This document shows, one piece after another, positions 45,697 through 55,356 of a stretch of 64,000 bases of DNA. The stretch comes from a bacterium (GTDB taxonomy: Bacteria > Electryoneota > JAOADG01). The notes under the pieces are model-generated. The model did not search any database. It was given only the letters and a program-made list of their open reading frames with translations, and was not told where the DNA came from. The position numbers and the translations under genes are program-made. The stretch spans positions 62,001 to 126,000 of the forward strand of contig JAOADG010000008.1 of the NCBI GenBank assembly GCA_026417415.1, written 5' to 3'. Each line of letters opens with the position of its first letter. Within the stretch, counting starts at the first letter, position 1.

Positions 45697-46653
45697 GTGA
45701 ACAATTCTACATTTTCTCCTATACGTGTTATATACTTTGGCACACCAAAGTTTGCAAGTAGTATCCTTCTCCATTTAAACAATTCACCGTTTATTCAAAT
45801 CGTTGGGGTTGTTACCGGTATTCCAAAGACGCGTGGGCGGAATGCTTCTGTACCCACTGATGTTGCAAAAGTAGCAAAACGATTAGGGTTGGATGTTTTT
45901 GAATGCGATTCGCCAAAATCTGATGTGCTGTACCATTACCTTCAAAATGCATCGGCTGATGTTGGAGTAGTTGTTGCGTGGAAAATCTTACCAGAAAGAA
46001 TCTTTACTGCTCCGAAGTTTGGAACCATTAATCTGCATGCTTCTTTACTTCCCAAGTATCGAGGCGCTGCTCCGATTCAACGAGCAATTTGGAATGGTGA
46101 AAAAGAAAGCGGTTTAACCGTATTTCTATTAAATTCAGGTATTGATTCAGGAAAAATTCTTCTACAAAAAAAATGCCCTTTATACGATACGGATACTACT
46201 GGAGATGTTCTTGAAAGGTTTATACCTATTGGTGCTGAAATGCTTGAAGAAGCAATTGTTGCACTCTACCAGAATACCATCAATCCTATTGAACAACAAG
46301 ACGATCTTGTTACTCTTGCACCAAAAATTAAACCAGAAGAGCGCCGTATTAATTGGAACCAACCTGCAATTCAAATACTAAGACAAATTCATGCTCTGTC
46401 ACCAGAACCTTGTGCATATACGGAGGTAGATCAAATACGTATTTTATTCTATCGTGTTTCTATAGCCCCTAAAGAAGAGAATTACCCTTGTGGGACTATT
46501 CTGGTGGAAAAAGGGCAAATCAAGTTCGTAACAAGTGATGGTACTTTAGTTGCGGAAAGTTTGTGTCTTGAAGGAAAGAAAAAAATGACAGGTAAAGAAT
46601 TTTATAATGGATATCGTCATTTCCACTTAAAACGTTGTCATATCTTCGTATAA
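45697..46653 (+). CDS. fmt: Methionyl-tRNA formyltransferase
   Basis: Formylates initiator Met-tRNA using 10-formyl-tetrahydrofolate. The 318 residues show YFGTPKFASSILLHL at the start, NLHASLLPKYRGAAPIQRAI with the catalytic His region, SGIDSGKILLQKKCPL, and a C-terminal OB-like domain. The GTG start at 45697 is 8 bases after def; no better start is present. Confidence 0.96.
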   Translation: MNNSTFSPIRVIYFGTPKFASSILLHLNNSPFIQIVGVVTGIPKTRGRNASVPTDVAKVAKRLGLDVFECDSPKSDVLYHYLQNASADVGVVVAWKILPERIFTAPKFGTINLHASLLPKYRGAAPIQRAIWNGEKESGLTVFLLNSGIDSGKILLQKKCPLYDTDTTGDVLERFIPIGAEMLEEAIVALYQNTINPIEQQDDLVTLAPKIKPEERRINWNQPAIQILRQIHALSPEPCAYTEVDQIRILFYRVSIAPKEENYPCGTILVEKGQIKFVTSDGTLVAESLCLEGKKKMTGKEFYNGYRHFHLKRCHIFV

Positions 46654-46702
46654 CTTACATAAAAGAATAGAACAAAGTTTTGTAAAAATTTAGGAGTAAA
46701 AA

Positions 46703-47383
46703 ATGTTTTTTGATCCTTATTATATCATTGTTTTACCTGCTGTAATTTTGGCATTTTGGGCACAACATAAAGTTCGTAAATCATTTCAATTAATGTCTGA
46801 AGTACGTAATATGGCTGGATTGACAGGCGCGCAAGTCGCGAGAAGAATTTTAGATGCCAATGGTTTGCATGATGTTGAAATTGTTCCAGAACCTGGACAT
46901 TTAACGGATCATTACGATCCGAGAACACGAACCGTTCATCTATCCGAAGTGGTTTATGGACAAAGATCATTGGCTGCTTTGGGGGTTGCCGCACATGAGT
47001 GTGGACACGCAATTCAACACAGTACAGCTTATTCTTTTTTACAATTTCGACACGCTCTTTTAGGTCCAGCGCAGTTTGGAAGCAATTTGGCAATTCCATT
47101 ATTTTTCATTGGTTTGATTTTTTCTAGTTTACATTTTCTTACCACGATTGGTATCATATTCTTTTCATTTGCTGTACTGTTTCATATTGTAACTTTACCG
47201 GTAGAGTATGATGCTTCACGGCGTGCAATGGCAATATTAGGAAATGGTGGTTATTTGTCACCTGATGAAGTAGATGGTGCTAAAAAGGTATTGGATGCTG
47301 CTGCATGGACTTATGTTGCCGGTGCGTTAATGGCTGTATTACAACTCATTCATCTATTAATTTTAAGAGAAAGAAGTGATTGA
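46703..47383 (+). CDS. YugP-like membrane zinc metallopeptidase
   Basis: A 226-residue protein of the neutral zinc metallopeptidase family (YugP type). A hydrophobic N-terminus is followed by the HExxH motif at residues 98-102 in AAHECGHAIQHS, two membrane helices (about 120-165), and VEYDASRRAMAIL, the conserved downstream segment supplying the third ligand. Its substrate is unknown. It sits between fmt and rsmB, the order seen in many Firmicutes and others. The 49-base gap before it is the largest in this operon. Confidence 0.9.
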   Translation: MFFDPYYIIVLPAVILAFWAQHKVRKSFQLMSEVRNMAGLTGAQVARRILDANGLHDVEIVPEPGHLTDHYDPRTRTVHLSEVVYGQRSLAALGVAAHECGHAIQHSTAYSFLQFRHALLGPAQFGSNLAIPLFFIGLIFSSLHFLTTIGIIFFSFAVLFHIVTLPVEYDASRRAMAILGNGGYLSPDEVDGAKKVLDAAAWTYVAGALMAVLQLIHLLILRERSD

Positions 47384-47409
47384 TAAACTTTGTACAACTG
47401 AGGGGGGCA

Positions 47410-48804
47410 ATGAAAGAGCAAGAAATGACCAAAAACAAATCTGTTAAGAAAACAGGGACAACCAAAAAAACAGAACCACCCAAACGTGCAAAAGCAAGAT
47501 ATGCTGTATTAGAAGTTTTATCGCGAATAGAAAAGAATGGTCCTCCCTTACCAGTGCGATTGAATCGAGTATTTGAGGACTTGCAACTCAATGAACAAGA
47601 CCGTGCGTTAGCAACCGAATGGTGTAATGGTGTTTTAAGACAGCGGTCGGCATTGGAAGCTTGGTTAGGTTCACTTTATCAAGGTCCGATTACAAGATTA
47701 AGACCAGAGTTTCGGTGGCATTTACTTATGGGGTTGTATGGGCTTAAATATCTTGAAAGAGTCCCTGCATATGCGGTCGTTTTTGAAGCAGTAGAAATGG
47801 CAAGAACAAAATTTGGGGAAGGGGCTGCAAGGTTAACTAATGCACTACTGAGAAGTGCACAACAATCTGAACCGCCGATTTTATCTTCAGAATCGATTGC
47901 TGACAATTTAGCTGTTGAATTTTCACATCCTGTATGGCTAGTCAAGAGATGGTTAACAACGTTCGGTGAAGAAAAAACAAGAGAATTATTACAATGGAAC
48001 CAAGCACCTTCACCATTGTGGATACGTGTCAATCGGTTGAAAATTGAACCCAACCAATTGGCGAAGTTGTTGACTGACGAGGGGATTGAAATCCAACAAT
48101 CGGATCTATTAGAAGAGTTTATTCAATTGGTCGGGCGTGTCAAGTTACGTGGGTGGAAATATCTTCTTGAAGGGTATTGTACGGTACAGGACTTAGGAAG
48201 TGGATTACCAGTGGTGATCTTAGATCCAAAGCCGGGTGAGAGAGTATTGGATTTATGTGCTGCTCCTGGTGGTAAAACCACACAAATTGCAGAAAGGATG
48301 CAGAATCAAGGAAAAATCATTGCGATTGATGTATCTGAAAAACGATTGGAATTGGTTCGTGAAGGCATCTCAAGGTTGGGTTTGGATTGTATAGAACCAT
48401 TGCTTCAAGATGGAAGAACCTACACCAGCGAAGAACTTTTTGATGCTATTTTAACTGATGTACCTTGTAGTGGAACCGGAGTAATGGCATCAAGAGCTGA
48501 TTTACGATGGAGAAGACAAGAAAGCGATATGGAGGAGTTAATCCAACTCCAAAAGGAACTCTTAGATAATGCTGCACTATTGTTAAAACCCAATGGACGT
48601 TTAGTATATTCTACTTGTTCTTTGGAACCTGATGAAAATGAGCAACAAATTAAGAATTTTTTAAATCGACATCCCGAGTTTTATTTAGAAACAGGAACAG
48701 AGAAATTATCAAATTTGAGAATAGATGAAGGAATGTGGAAAAGTTGGCCACCGATGAATCATTTTGGTGGTACTTTCATTGCAAGATTAATTAAACGTCA
48801 GTGA
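47410..48804 (+). CDS. rsmB: 16S rRNA m5C967 methyltransferase RsmB (Sun/Fmu)
   Basis: It methylates C967 of 16S rRNA using SAM. The 464 residues have an N-terminal NusB-like RNA-binding domain preceded by a basic stretch (KKTGTTKKTEPPKRAKARYAV), then a catalytic domain with VLDLCAAPGGKTTQIAERM, TDVPCSGTGVMASRADLRW and VYSTCSLEPDENEQQ, which hold the two catalytic cysteines. ATG 47410 with GAGGGGG upstream is preferred over a TTG at 47380. It overlaps the PASTA gene by 4 bases. Confidence 0.95.
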   Translation: MKEQEMTKNKSVKKTGTTKKTEPPKRAKARYAVLEVLSRIEKNGPPLPVRLNRVFEDLQLNEQDRALATEWCNGVLRQRSALEAWLGSLYQGPITRLRPEFRWHLLMGLYGLKYLERVPAYAVVFEAVEMARTKFGEGAARLTNALLRSAQQSEPPILSSESIADNLAVEFSHPVWLVKRWLTTFGEEKTRELLQWNQAPSPLWIRVNRLKIEPNQLAKLLTDEGIEIQQSDLLEEFIQLVGRVKLRGWKYLLEGYCTVQDLGSGLPVVILDPKPGERVLDLCAAPGGKTTQIAERMQNQGKIIAIDVSEKRLELVREGISRLGLDCIEPLLQDGRTYTSEELFDAILTDVPCSGTGVMASRADLRWRRQESDMEELIQLQKELLDNAALLLKPNGRLVYSTCSLEPDENEQQIKNFLNRHPEFYLETGTEKLSNLRIDEGMWKSWPPMNHFGGTFIARLIKRQ

Positions 48805-49550
48805 AACCCTTCAAGAATTTTATCGGTAAATGGGCAGCCCGTGTGATGATTATTTTTTTCACTTGGGCTGTTTTATTTTTAATCCTTGATAAAATTGTTT
48901 TACCCATTTATACACGAAAGTACCAAGAAGAAGTAATACCAAATTTTATTGGCACACCTTTTTATCAAGCACAACTGGTTGCCAAACAAACTGGTTATCA
49001 AATTGTTGAAGAGCGTAAAAGACCAGTCGTTGGCGTTCTTCCACAAACGATTGTAGATCAACGTCCACACCCAGGAACCAGGACCAAAACGGGAAGATTG
49101 ATATACGTGACCGTTTCTACTCAAGCCAAACAGACAATAGTACCTAATTTATTTGAAAAGACCCCCAGAGAAGCAGAGTTGGTATTAGAGGATGTCGGTT
49201 TAGAATTATCTACCAACTATGAGTTTGAATATTCGGAAATGACTACAGCTGGATGTATAATAAAACAAAATCCTATGGCTTTAAGTCGCGTTTTACCGGG
49301 TACGAAAGTGTCGGTTGTAATTTCGCTTGGGCCTGAAATGGGAAAAACGACTGTTCCAGATTTAATTGGCTTAACCTATGAAGAAGCAATTTTACTACTT
49401 AAGAGAAAAAATCTCAATTCAAGTGATCCATACTATAAACGTAGCATTTCCGTCGGAGAAGGTCGAGTGATAAGTCAAAAACCGAACGCCAATGAAGTTG
49501 TCAATGTAGGCACTACAGTGGAGTTAACATTATCAACAGGTGAACAATGA
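48801..49550 (+). CDS. Membrane-anchored PASTA-repeat protein without a kinase domain
   Basis: A 249-residue protein: a short basic N-terminus, one membrane helix (about 14-34, VMIIFFTWAVLFLILDKIV), and three PASTA domains (about 42-110, 112-178, 180-249) with VIPNFIGTPFYQAQL, IVPNLFEKTPREAEL and TVPDLIGLTYEEAILLL. PASTA domains bind peptidoglycan fragments in PrkC-type kinases and PBPs. Here the kinase is absent, though the gene lies between rsmB and rpe, where Bacillus has prpC-prkC-rsgA. The GTG start overlaps the rsmB stop. Confidence 0.92.
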   Translation: MKPFKNFIGKWAARVMIIFFTWAVLFLILDKIVLPIYTRKYQEEVIPNFIGTPFYQAQLVAKQTGYQIVEERKRPVVGVLPQTIVDQRPHPGTRTKTGRLIYVTVSTQAKQTIVPNLFEKTPREAELVLEDVGLELSTNYEFEYSEMTTAGCIIKQNPMALSRVLPGTKVSVVISLGPEMGKTTVPDLIGLTYEEAILLLKRKNLNSSDPYYKRSISVGEGRVISQKPNANEVVNVGTTVELTLSTGEQ

Positions 49551-50206
49551 CACCACTTCTAGCACCATCCTTACTATCTGCAGATTTTACTAAACTTGAA
49601 GATCAGATAAAACAATGTGAACAAGGTGGAGCTGACTGGATTCATTTGGATGTAATGGATGGCTGTTTTGTCCCACCGATTACTTTTGGTCCGATAATTT
49701 GTCAAGCAGTAAAGAAAGTTACTACTCTACCGATAGATGTCCATTTGATGATTATTGAACCAGAAAGACAAATTGAACCATTTGTACAAGCAGGAGCAGA
49801 TAGCGTAACCGTTCATGTGGAATCCTGCAATCATTTGCACAGAGTCATACAAACCATTCATTCTAAAAAAATCAAAGCAGGCGTCGCTCTAAACCCTGCG
49901 ACACCGCTCGCTATGATTGAACCAATTCTTTCTGAAGTGGATTTGGTGTTGGTGATGTCAGTTAATCCCGGTTGGGGTGGACAACAATATCTTTCCGTGG
50001 CTTCTGAAAAAATCAGAACATTGGCACAATGGAAAAAGGAGAAAAACTTAAAACTCTTGATTGAAGTGGACGGTGGAATTCATCAAAACAATATTCAAGA
50101 GATTGTTGGAATAGGTGCGGAAGTGATTGTGGTAGGGAATGCGGTATTTCATCATGGAAACATTCAGGAAAATTTGAATGAGCTTAGAAAACAATTCAAT
50201 AAATGA
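49547..50206 (+). CDS. rpe: Ribulose-phosphate 3-epimerase
   Basis: Interconverts ribulose-5- and xylulose-5-phosphate in the pentose phosphate and Calvin pathways. The 219-residue TIM barrel has LAPSLLSADFTKLEDQI, IHLDVMDGCFVPPITFGP with metal ligands His/Asp, VLVMSVNPGWGGQ, and LIEVDGGIHQNNI. ATG overlaps the PASTA gene stop. Its 3' end overlaps the MBL gene by 29 bases. Confidence 0.97.
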   Translation: MTPLLAPSLLSADFTKLEDQIKQCEQGGADWIHLDVMDGCFVPPITFGPIICQAVKKVTTLPIDVHLMIIEPERQIEPFVQAGADSVTVHVESCNHLHRVIQTIHSKKIKAGVALNPATPLAMIEPILSEVDLVLVMSVNPGWGGQQYLSVASEKIRTLAQWKKEKNLKLLIEVDGGIHQNNIQEIVGIGAEVIVVGNAVFHHGNIQENLNELRKQFNK

Positions 50207-50876
50207 TAAAATCCTAACGAACGATCTACTTGAGGTGGATTACCGAGAAGTAGGTCCTTTCGCAGTCAACTGTTATCTTGTGGTTGAAAAGAGTTCCAGA
50301 AATGCTTGGATGATTGATCCCGGTGCGGAAAGTGATGTTTTAATCCAGTGGATTAATTCCTCCAATGTACATTTAAATGCGATCATTCTTACCCACGGTC
50401 ACGGTGATCATATTGGTGCAGTACGAGAAATCAAAGAAAAGTTCCGATGTGAATTGTGGTGTGGTGAACACGAAGTGGAAATGTTGCTAAACCCTCTATT
50501 CAATCTTTCATCCCAATTTGGTGTTCCGATAACTACTCAACAACCCGATAGAACACTCAAACATCAAGAAATCGTAACGTTGGGAAATGTTGCATTTCAA
50601 GTACTACACGCACCGGGACATACCATAGGTGAAATTTTACTTTACACTGAAGGTCTGCTTTTTTGTGGAGACGTTCTATTTGCGGGTAGCGTAGGGAGAA
50701 CGGATTTACCCGGTGGGAATTCTCAGCAACTTTGGGAATCCATTAGAGATTGTATATTGCCTCTTAACCCTTCCACCTGGATTTTTCCCGGTCACGGGCC
50801 ATTTACAACCCTTGAAGAAGAGTTACAGTCCAATCCATTCTTGAAAAACAATGGAAAAATCTTACTTGAATGGTAA
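50178..50876 (+). CDS. MBL-fold metallohydrolase (glyoxalase II-like)
   Basis: A 232-residue cytoplasmic metallo-beta-lactamase fold enzyme. Metal ligands are in THGHGDHIGAV (HxHxDH), HAPGHTIGEI, LFCGDVLFAGSVGR and FPGHGPFT. The family includes glyoxalase II and broad thioester hydrolases; the substrate is not known. The start is ATG 50178, 29 bases inside rpe; the next possible start would remove conserved sequence. Confidence 0.9.
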   Translation: MSLENNSINDKILTNDLLEVDYREVGPFAVNCYLVVEKSSRNAWMIDPGAESDVLIQWINSSNVHLNAIILTHGHGDHIGAVREIKEKFRCELWCGEHEVEMLLNPLFNLSSQFGVPITTQQPDRTLKHQEIVTLGNVAFQVLHAPGHTIGEILLYTEGLLFCGDVLFAGSVGRTDLPGGNSQQLWESIRDCILPLNPSTWIFPGHGPFTTLEEELQSNPFLKNNGKILLEW

Positions 50877-51826
50877 ATGATCAATCAAAAGGAATTGTAA
50901 CTGAATTTTTCATGAATCTCCAATTCGATGGTGCCAGTGAATTGACCATCGAGAGTTATCGCAACGATTTACAGCAATGGGAAACTGCATTTCAGGCCAC
51001 TAACCACACCTTTTTCACTGTGGACACGTTAACCATTGAAAGCATCATGCAAAAATGGGTAACTCCTACTGAAACCAATCCTCCAATTTCTCGAAGCACG
51101 ATACAACGAAGATTGTCAGCACTTAGAAGTTTTTACAATTGGATGTTAAGAATGGGAAAATTTGATGCTAACCCCGCTGAACCTGCCACAGCCCCTCAAA
51201 GTCAAAGAAAATTACCTAAAGTGTTGTCCATTGAAGAAGTTGGGGCAATTTTAGAACTTCCAGATACTTCTACGTTGGTGGGCATTCGAGATCGTGCAAT
51301 GTTAGAGTTGTTGTACGGAACAGGTGCAAGGGTTAGCGATCTTGTCGGATTAGAAATCAATTGTGTTTTTGAAGATGAAGGGTATTTGTTGTATTATGGA
51401 AAAGGGGCTAAAGAGCGTGTTGTTCCGTTGGTTGGAAGTGCTGCAGAATGGTTACACAACTGGCTGGTCAACGGTAGAAATGAATTCGTCAATCGTTGGA
51501 AATCTAAAAGAATTGGAAGACCACCGGACTTAACCGTATTCTTAAATCAAAACGGAAATCCTTTAACCAGAGATGGCATTACAAAGATTGTAATGGCTTA
51601 TATTCTCAAGGTTTTACCGAAAGGTAGGGCATCTTTGCATACTTTTCGACATTCCTTTGCTACACATTTAATCCAAGCAGGTGTAGATTTACGTGCTGTA
51701 CAACTATTGTTAGGTCACGTTTCTATTGAAACTACCGTCATTTATACTCATTTTTCAAGGGATAAGTTAAGAGAAGTTGTAAACACTTATCATCCAAGAA
51801 GCAAACAGAATCGTCCTTTAGAATAG
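50870..51826 (+). CDS. xerC: Tyrosine recombinase XerC/XerD
   Basis: A 318-residue tyrosine recombinase that resolves chromosome dimers at dif. The N-terminal SAM-like core-binding domain (about 8-100) is followed by a catalytic domain with Arg154 (GTGARVSDLVGL), Lys178 (GKGAKERVVPL), His257 and Arg260 (HTFRHSFATHL), His283 and the nucleophile Tyr292 (GHVSIETTVIYTHF). All six are present. XerC and XerD are not separable from sequence alone. It lies within a housekeeping operon, so it is not a phage or integron integrase. Confidence 0.92.
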   Translation: MVNDQSKGIVTEFFMNLQFDGASELTIESYRNDLQQWETAFQATNHTFFTVDTLTIESIMQKWVTPTETNPPISRSTIQRRLSALRSFYNWMLRMGKFDANPAEPATAPQSQRKLPKVLSIEEVGAILELPDTSTLVGIRDRAMLELLYGTGARVSDLVGLEINCVFEDEGYLLYYGKGAKERVVPLVGSAAEWLHNWLVNGRNEFVNRWKSKRIGRPPDLTVFLNQNGNPLTRDGITKIVMAYILKVLPKGRASLHTFRHSFATHLIQAGVDLRAVQLLLGHVSIETTVIYTHFSRDKLREVVNTYHPRSKQNRPLE

Positions 51827-51837
51827 GAGCCGAAACT

Positions 51838-53649
51838 ATGGTTCAGTTTGTCAAGAACATAGGAAGTATGATTGTCATTTCAACCATCCTTTTCTTACTC
51901 ATCGGTTCAGGAAAACCTCGTTACAAAACACCAGTAGAAGTTACACAAGAACAACAAAAGCGTGATACCTTACAAGTTGTAAATCAGCAAAACATTCCAG
52001 ATCAACAAAAAACACAATCATTACAACCTCTTCCTGAAATTACTGAACAAAATTTGACAGAATCTCAAATTGAGATAGATACGATTGCAGAAGATTCCAT
52101 TGATGTTGATACCATCCCAATTCCTTTGGATTTGTTATCACGCGCAGAATCATTATCACAAAGATTAGATGAATGGATCAGCAAACCATTGGTTAGTAAA
52201 GCAACTTGGGGTATTCGCGTAGTGCGGCTGAAAGATGGAAAAGTGCTGTACGATAGAAACGGAAAATTAACTTTGAAACCCGCTTCTAATGTTAAATTAT
52301 TTACTGTCGCAGCTGCATATGAACTTTTAGGTGAAAATTATCGGTACCAAACCCTGTTTATTGCAAGTACACCTTTGGATGAAAATGGAATTTTAAATGG
52401 GAATCTTATGGTTGTAGGTACAGGTGATCCTACACAATCTACCATTTATCATGGCGAAGAAGCCAAGCAATTGTTTTATAAAATAGCAGATTCTTTAGTT
52501 GCGAAAGGGCTTAGAAGAATCAATGGACAGATTGTAATCCAAAAACAAACTTGGGCTGAAAGTGGTCCACCGCCGGGATGGATGTGGGAAGATGTAGTAG
52601 AAAGTTATGGATCTGCACCTGAATTGTTAATGTATGACGACAATTGCTATGAGATTGCAATTTCGCCAAGCACAAGATTAGGGGATTATGCAACCATTTC
52701 TATGATTGATGAAGATGAGTCATATTTAAGTGATTTTGTTGTGGAAGCGGTTACAGTTCCGTCGCAAGTTGATCAAGGTTTATCGGTATTGCCTTCGTTG
52801 CAAACAGGTGAAAGAAGAATTGTTGGAACAGTTGCCTATGCTGCGAGACAAAAACGTAAAAGGGTAGTGCGAAGAGATCCGTACACATATTGGAAAACAA
52901 GTTTAGAAAATGCTCTCAAAGCGCGTGGAGTGATCATTACTACTGGAAGTTCCAATCCTCCAAAAAGAACAAGAACCAGATCAACGAACCCAAATCCAAA
53001 ACCAAGTTCATCTGTTCAAGGATATGATACACTATTTGTACTTTATTCTCTCCCATTAAAAAAGATTTCAGATAGTATTATGAAGTTGTCCCATAATCCT
53101 TCTTCAGAAGCAGTGCTACGCACGATAGGATATGTGAAAAATTCCAAATGGAGTACAGCAGCAGGCAATGAAGTGGAAATGAAATTGTTTCAATCATGGG
53201 GGTTGGATTTAGATTACTTTGATTTGAAAGATGGAAGCGGTATATCCCATGCGAACTACGTTTCTGCATCCGTGGTGACGGATCTATTACAAAAAGTAAC
53301 AACAAAACAATGGTTTCCAGAATATTATGCCAATTTGCCTTATATTGGAGAACCTAAATCTACTTTATCAGGAAGGCGATTAATCCTTCCTGATAGCGTT
53401 GAGATACGAGCAAAGACAGGGACAATTAGAAATGTATTAACGCTTTCTGGTTACATAACTTCACCCAATGATACTCTTATCTTTTCTATTTTGTGCAATA
53501 ATTATCCTAAACGTTCTAAAAGGCAAAGTGGAAAAAATTTAGTGAAACTATCACAAAATGGAATTTTAACCGAACTTGCTTGGTTCTTAGCACCACAAGG
53601 ACCCAGAAGAAATCTTTCAACACCTGAACCATTTCCAAATATCAAATGA
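51838..53649 (+). CDS. dacB: D-alanyl-D-alanine carboxypeptidase/endopeptidase (PBP4, DacB family)
   Basis: Class C penicillin-binding protein trimming or cutting peptidoglycan cross-links in the periplasm. The 603 residues have an N-terminal hydrophobic anchor (about 7-24), a long Gln/Thr/Glu-rich linker to about residue 95, then SxxK as Ser150-Lys153 (KPASNVKLFT), VVGTGDPTQ, DGSGISHANYVSASV, and the KTG box in EIRAKTGTIRNVLTLSGY. The linker is longer than in E. coli DacB. It may be membrane-tethered rather than freely periplasmic. Confidence 0.93.
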   Translation: MVQFVKNIGSMIVISTILFLLIGSGKPRYKTPVEVTQEQQKRDTLQVVNQQNIPDQQKTQSLQPLPEITEQNLTESQIEIDTIAEDSIDVDTIPIPLDLLSRAESLSQRLDEWISKPLVSKATWGIRVVRLKDGKVLYDRNGKLTLKPASNVKLFTVAAAYELLGENYRYQTLFIASTPLDENGILNGNLMVVGTGDPTQSTIYHGEEAKQLFYKIADSLVAKGLRRINGQIVIQKQTWAESGPPPGWMWEDVVESYGSAPELLMYDDNCYEIAISPSTRLGDYATISMIDEDESYLSDFVVEAVTVPSQVDQGLSVLPSLQTGERRIVGTVAYAARQKRKRVVRRDPYTYWKTSLENALKARGVIITTGSSNPPKRTRTRSTNPNPKPSSSVQGYDTLFVLYSLPLKKISDSIMKLSHNPSSEAVLRTIGYVKNSKWSTAAGNEVEMKLFQSWGLDLDYFDLKDGSGISHANYVSASVVTDLLQKVTTKQWFPEYYANLPYIGEPKSTLSGRRLILPDSVEIRAKTGTIRNVLTLSGYITSPNDTLIFSILCNNYPKRSKRQSGKNLVKLSQNGILTELAWFLAPQGPRRNLSTPEPFPNIK

Positions 53650-53664
53650 ACATAGGAGATTTTT

Positions 53665-55356
53665 ATGCGAGCAATTGTTGAATGCGTACCCAATTACTCT
53701 GAAGGAAAAAATTCTGAAACAATACAAGCCATAAGTGATGCAATTTCATCGGTTCCTAATGTCGCTTTGTTGAATGTGGAACCTGATGCAGATTACAATC
53801 GTGTTGTGGTCACCTTTGCTGGTGAACCATTTGCTGTAGTAGAAGCTGCAATCCGTGGCCATCGCGTTGCTGCCGAACGAATTGATATGACCACCCATAA
53901 AGGCAATCACCCTAGAATGGGCGCTGCAGATGTTGTTCCATTTATTCCGATCCGAGGAATTACAATGGAAGAATGTGTCAAACTTTCTGAACTGTATGCA
54001 GAAAGAGTATGGGCTGAATTAGGGATTCCTTGCTATTTGTACGAATATGCAGCCAGAACACCAGAAAGAAAAAACCTAGCCAAGATTCGTTCAGGCGAAT
54101 ACGAAGGTTTACCAGAGAAATTAAAAGACCCTAACTGGTTACCAGACGTTGGAGATCCCATTTTTGTGCCAAAAAGTGGTGCTACAGTGACTGGTGCAAG
54201 ATTTTTCCTAATTGCTTACAATGTGAATATCAACCATACAGACGTTTCACACGCGACGGATATCGCTTATACCATACGTTCTTTAGGTAAACCTGTACTG
54301 GATGCAGAGGGAAAACAGGTAGTAGATGAAAAAGGGAAAAAGAAATTTATTCCCGGACGTTTGAAAGAAATTAAAGCAATGGGCGTTCCGTTAGAAAGAA
54401 ATGGAAGAAAGTTGACACAAGTATCCGTTAATGTGATTAATTATCGGGTTACTCCAGTGCATGTGGTTTACGATGAAGTGGTCAAAGAAGCATCAGCAAA
54501 AGGGTTAGATGTTACTGGCAGTGAAATCGTGGGTTTAATTCCACAAGAAGCATTAGTAGAAGCCGGAAAGCATTATGCAAAACAGAAAAATTTAGAGATA
54601 CAGAATGAAGATGATTTCTTGGAATTAGGTGCGACCTATTTAGGATTAAGTGATCTAAGCCCATTTATTATCGAAGAAAAGGTAATCGAAAAAATTGTAG
54701 CTCAAAAACTTTCTCTCTCTGAAAAAGCATTGACCATTCAAACCCTATCTGAGTTTTCAACCAATGTTGCTTCTGAAAGTCCTGCGCCCGGTGGTGGTTC
54801 GGTTGCGGCCAATTCTAGTGCATTAGGAGTTAGTTTATTAGAAATGGTGTGTAGTTTAACGATTGGAAAGAAAAAATTTGAAAACGTTTGGGAACAACTG
54901 TCTAAAGTGCGAACAGAGTTGGCACTCAACCGTTACGAATTATTGGCGGCAGTAGAACGCGATACCATTGCATTTAACCAAATAATGAAAGCAATGAAAC
55001 TACCAAAAACTACTGACGAAGAAAAAGCTATTCGTAAAAGTGCTTTACAAAAAGCTACTTTGAAAGCTACAGAAGTGCCTTTGAAAGTAATGCAAGTATC
55101 CTTAGAAGCTTTGAAACAAGCACCTCTAATTGCTCAACTTGGAAATCCGAATGCATTATCCGATGTAGGAGTAGGTGCAGAGATGTTGCTTTCAGGTGTA
55201 CGTGGTGCTTACTTCAATGTATTAATAAATTTATCCGGTTTAACGGAAGACCACCAAAAAACTTTTCGTGAACATTCCAAAGAAATTGCAGAACAAGCAG
55301 AACAAATCGCACAAACAACGATCAAAGAAATTGAGAACAAGTTAATGAATGGCTAA
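53665..55356 (+). CDS. ftcD: Bifunctional glutamate formimidoyltransferase / formimidoyl-THF cyclodeaminase
   Basis: A 563-residue fusion. The N-terminal formiminotransferase part (to about 300) has ECVPNYSEGKNSETIQAI, THKGNHPRMGAADVVPFIP with the catalytic His, and VSVNVINYRVTPVH. The C-terminal cyclodeaminase part (about 360-563) has APGGGSVAANSSALGVSL and NALSDVGVGAEML. Together they send the formimino group of histidine breakdown into folate. No other hut genes are nearby, so this could serve folate one-carbon supply more than histidine use. GGAG precedes the ATG. It overlaps mutL by 8 bases. Confidence 0.95.
   Translation: MRAIVECVPNYSEGKNSETIQAISDAISSVPNVALLNVEPDADYNRVVVTFAGEPFAVVEAAIRGHRVAAERIDMTTHKGNHPRMGAADVVPFIPIRGITMEECVKLSELYAERVWAELGIPCYLYEYAARTPERKNLAKIRSGEYEGLPEKLKDPNWLPDVGDPIFVPKSGATVTGARFFLIAYNVNINHTDVSHATDIAYTIRSLGKPVLDAEGKQVVDEKGKKKFIPGRLKEIKAMGVPLERNGRKLTQVSVNVINYRVTPVHVVYDEVVKEASAKGLDVTGSEIVGLIPQEALVEAGKHYAKQKNLEIQNEDDFLELGATYLGLSDLSPFIIEEKVIEKIVAQKLSLSEKALTIQTLSEFSTNVASESPAPGGGSVAANSSALGVSLLEMVCSLTIGKKKFENVWEQLSKVRTELALNRYELLAAVERDTIAFNQIMKAMKLPKTTDEEKAIRKSALQKATLKATEVPLKVMQVSLEALKQAPLIAQLGNPNALSDVGVGAEMLLSGVRGAYFNVLINLSGLTEDHQKTFREHSKEIAEQAEQIAQTTIKEIENKLMNG

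Noticed and set aside
50870-51826. Tyrosine recombinase as evidence of a mobile element or integron
   Set aside because: It sits in a conserved housekeeping operon with overlapping neighbours, has XerC/D length, and no attachment sites or cargo genes are seen.
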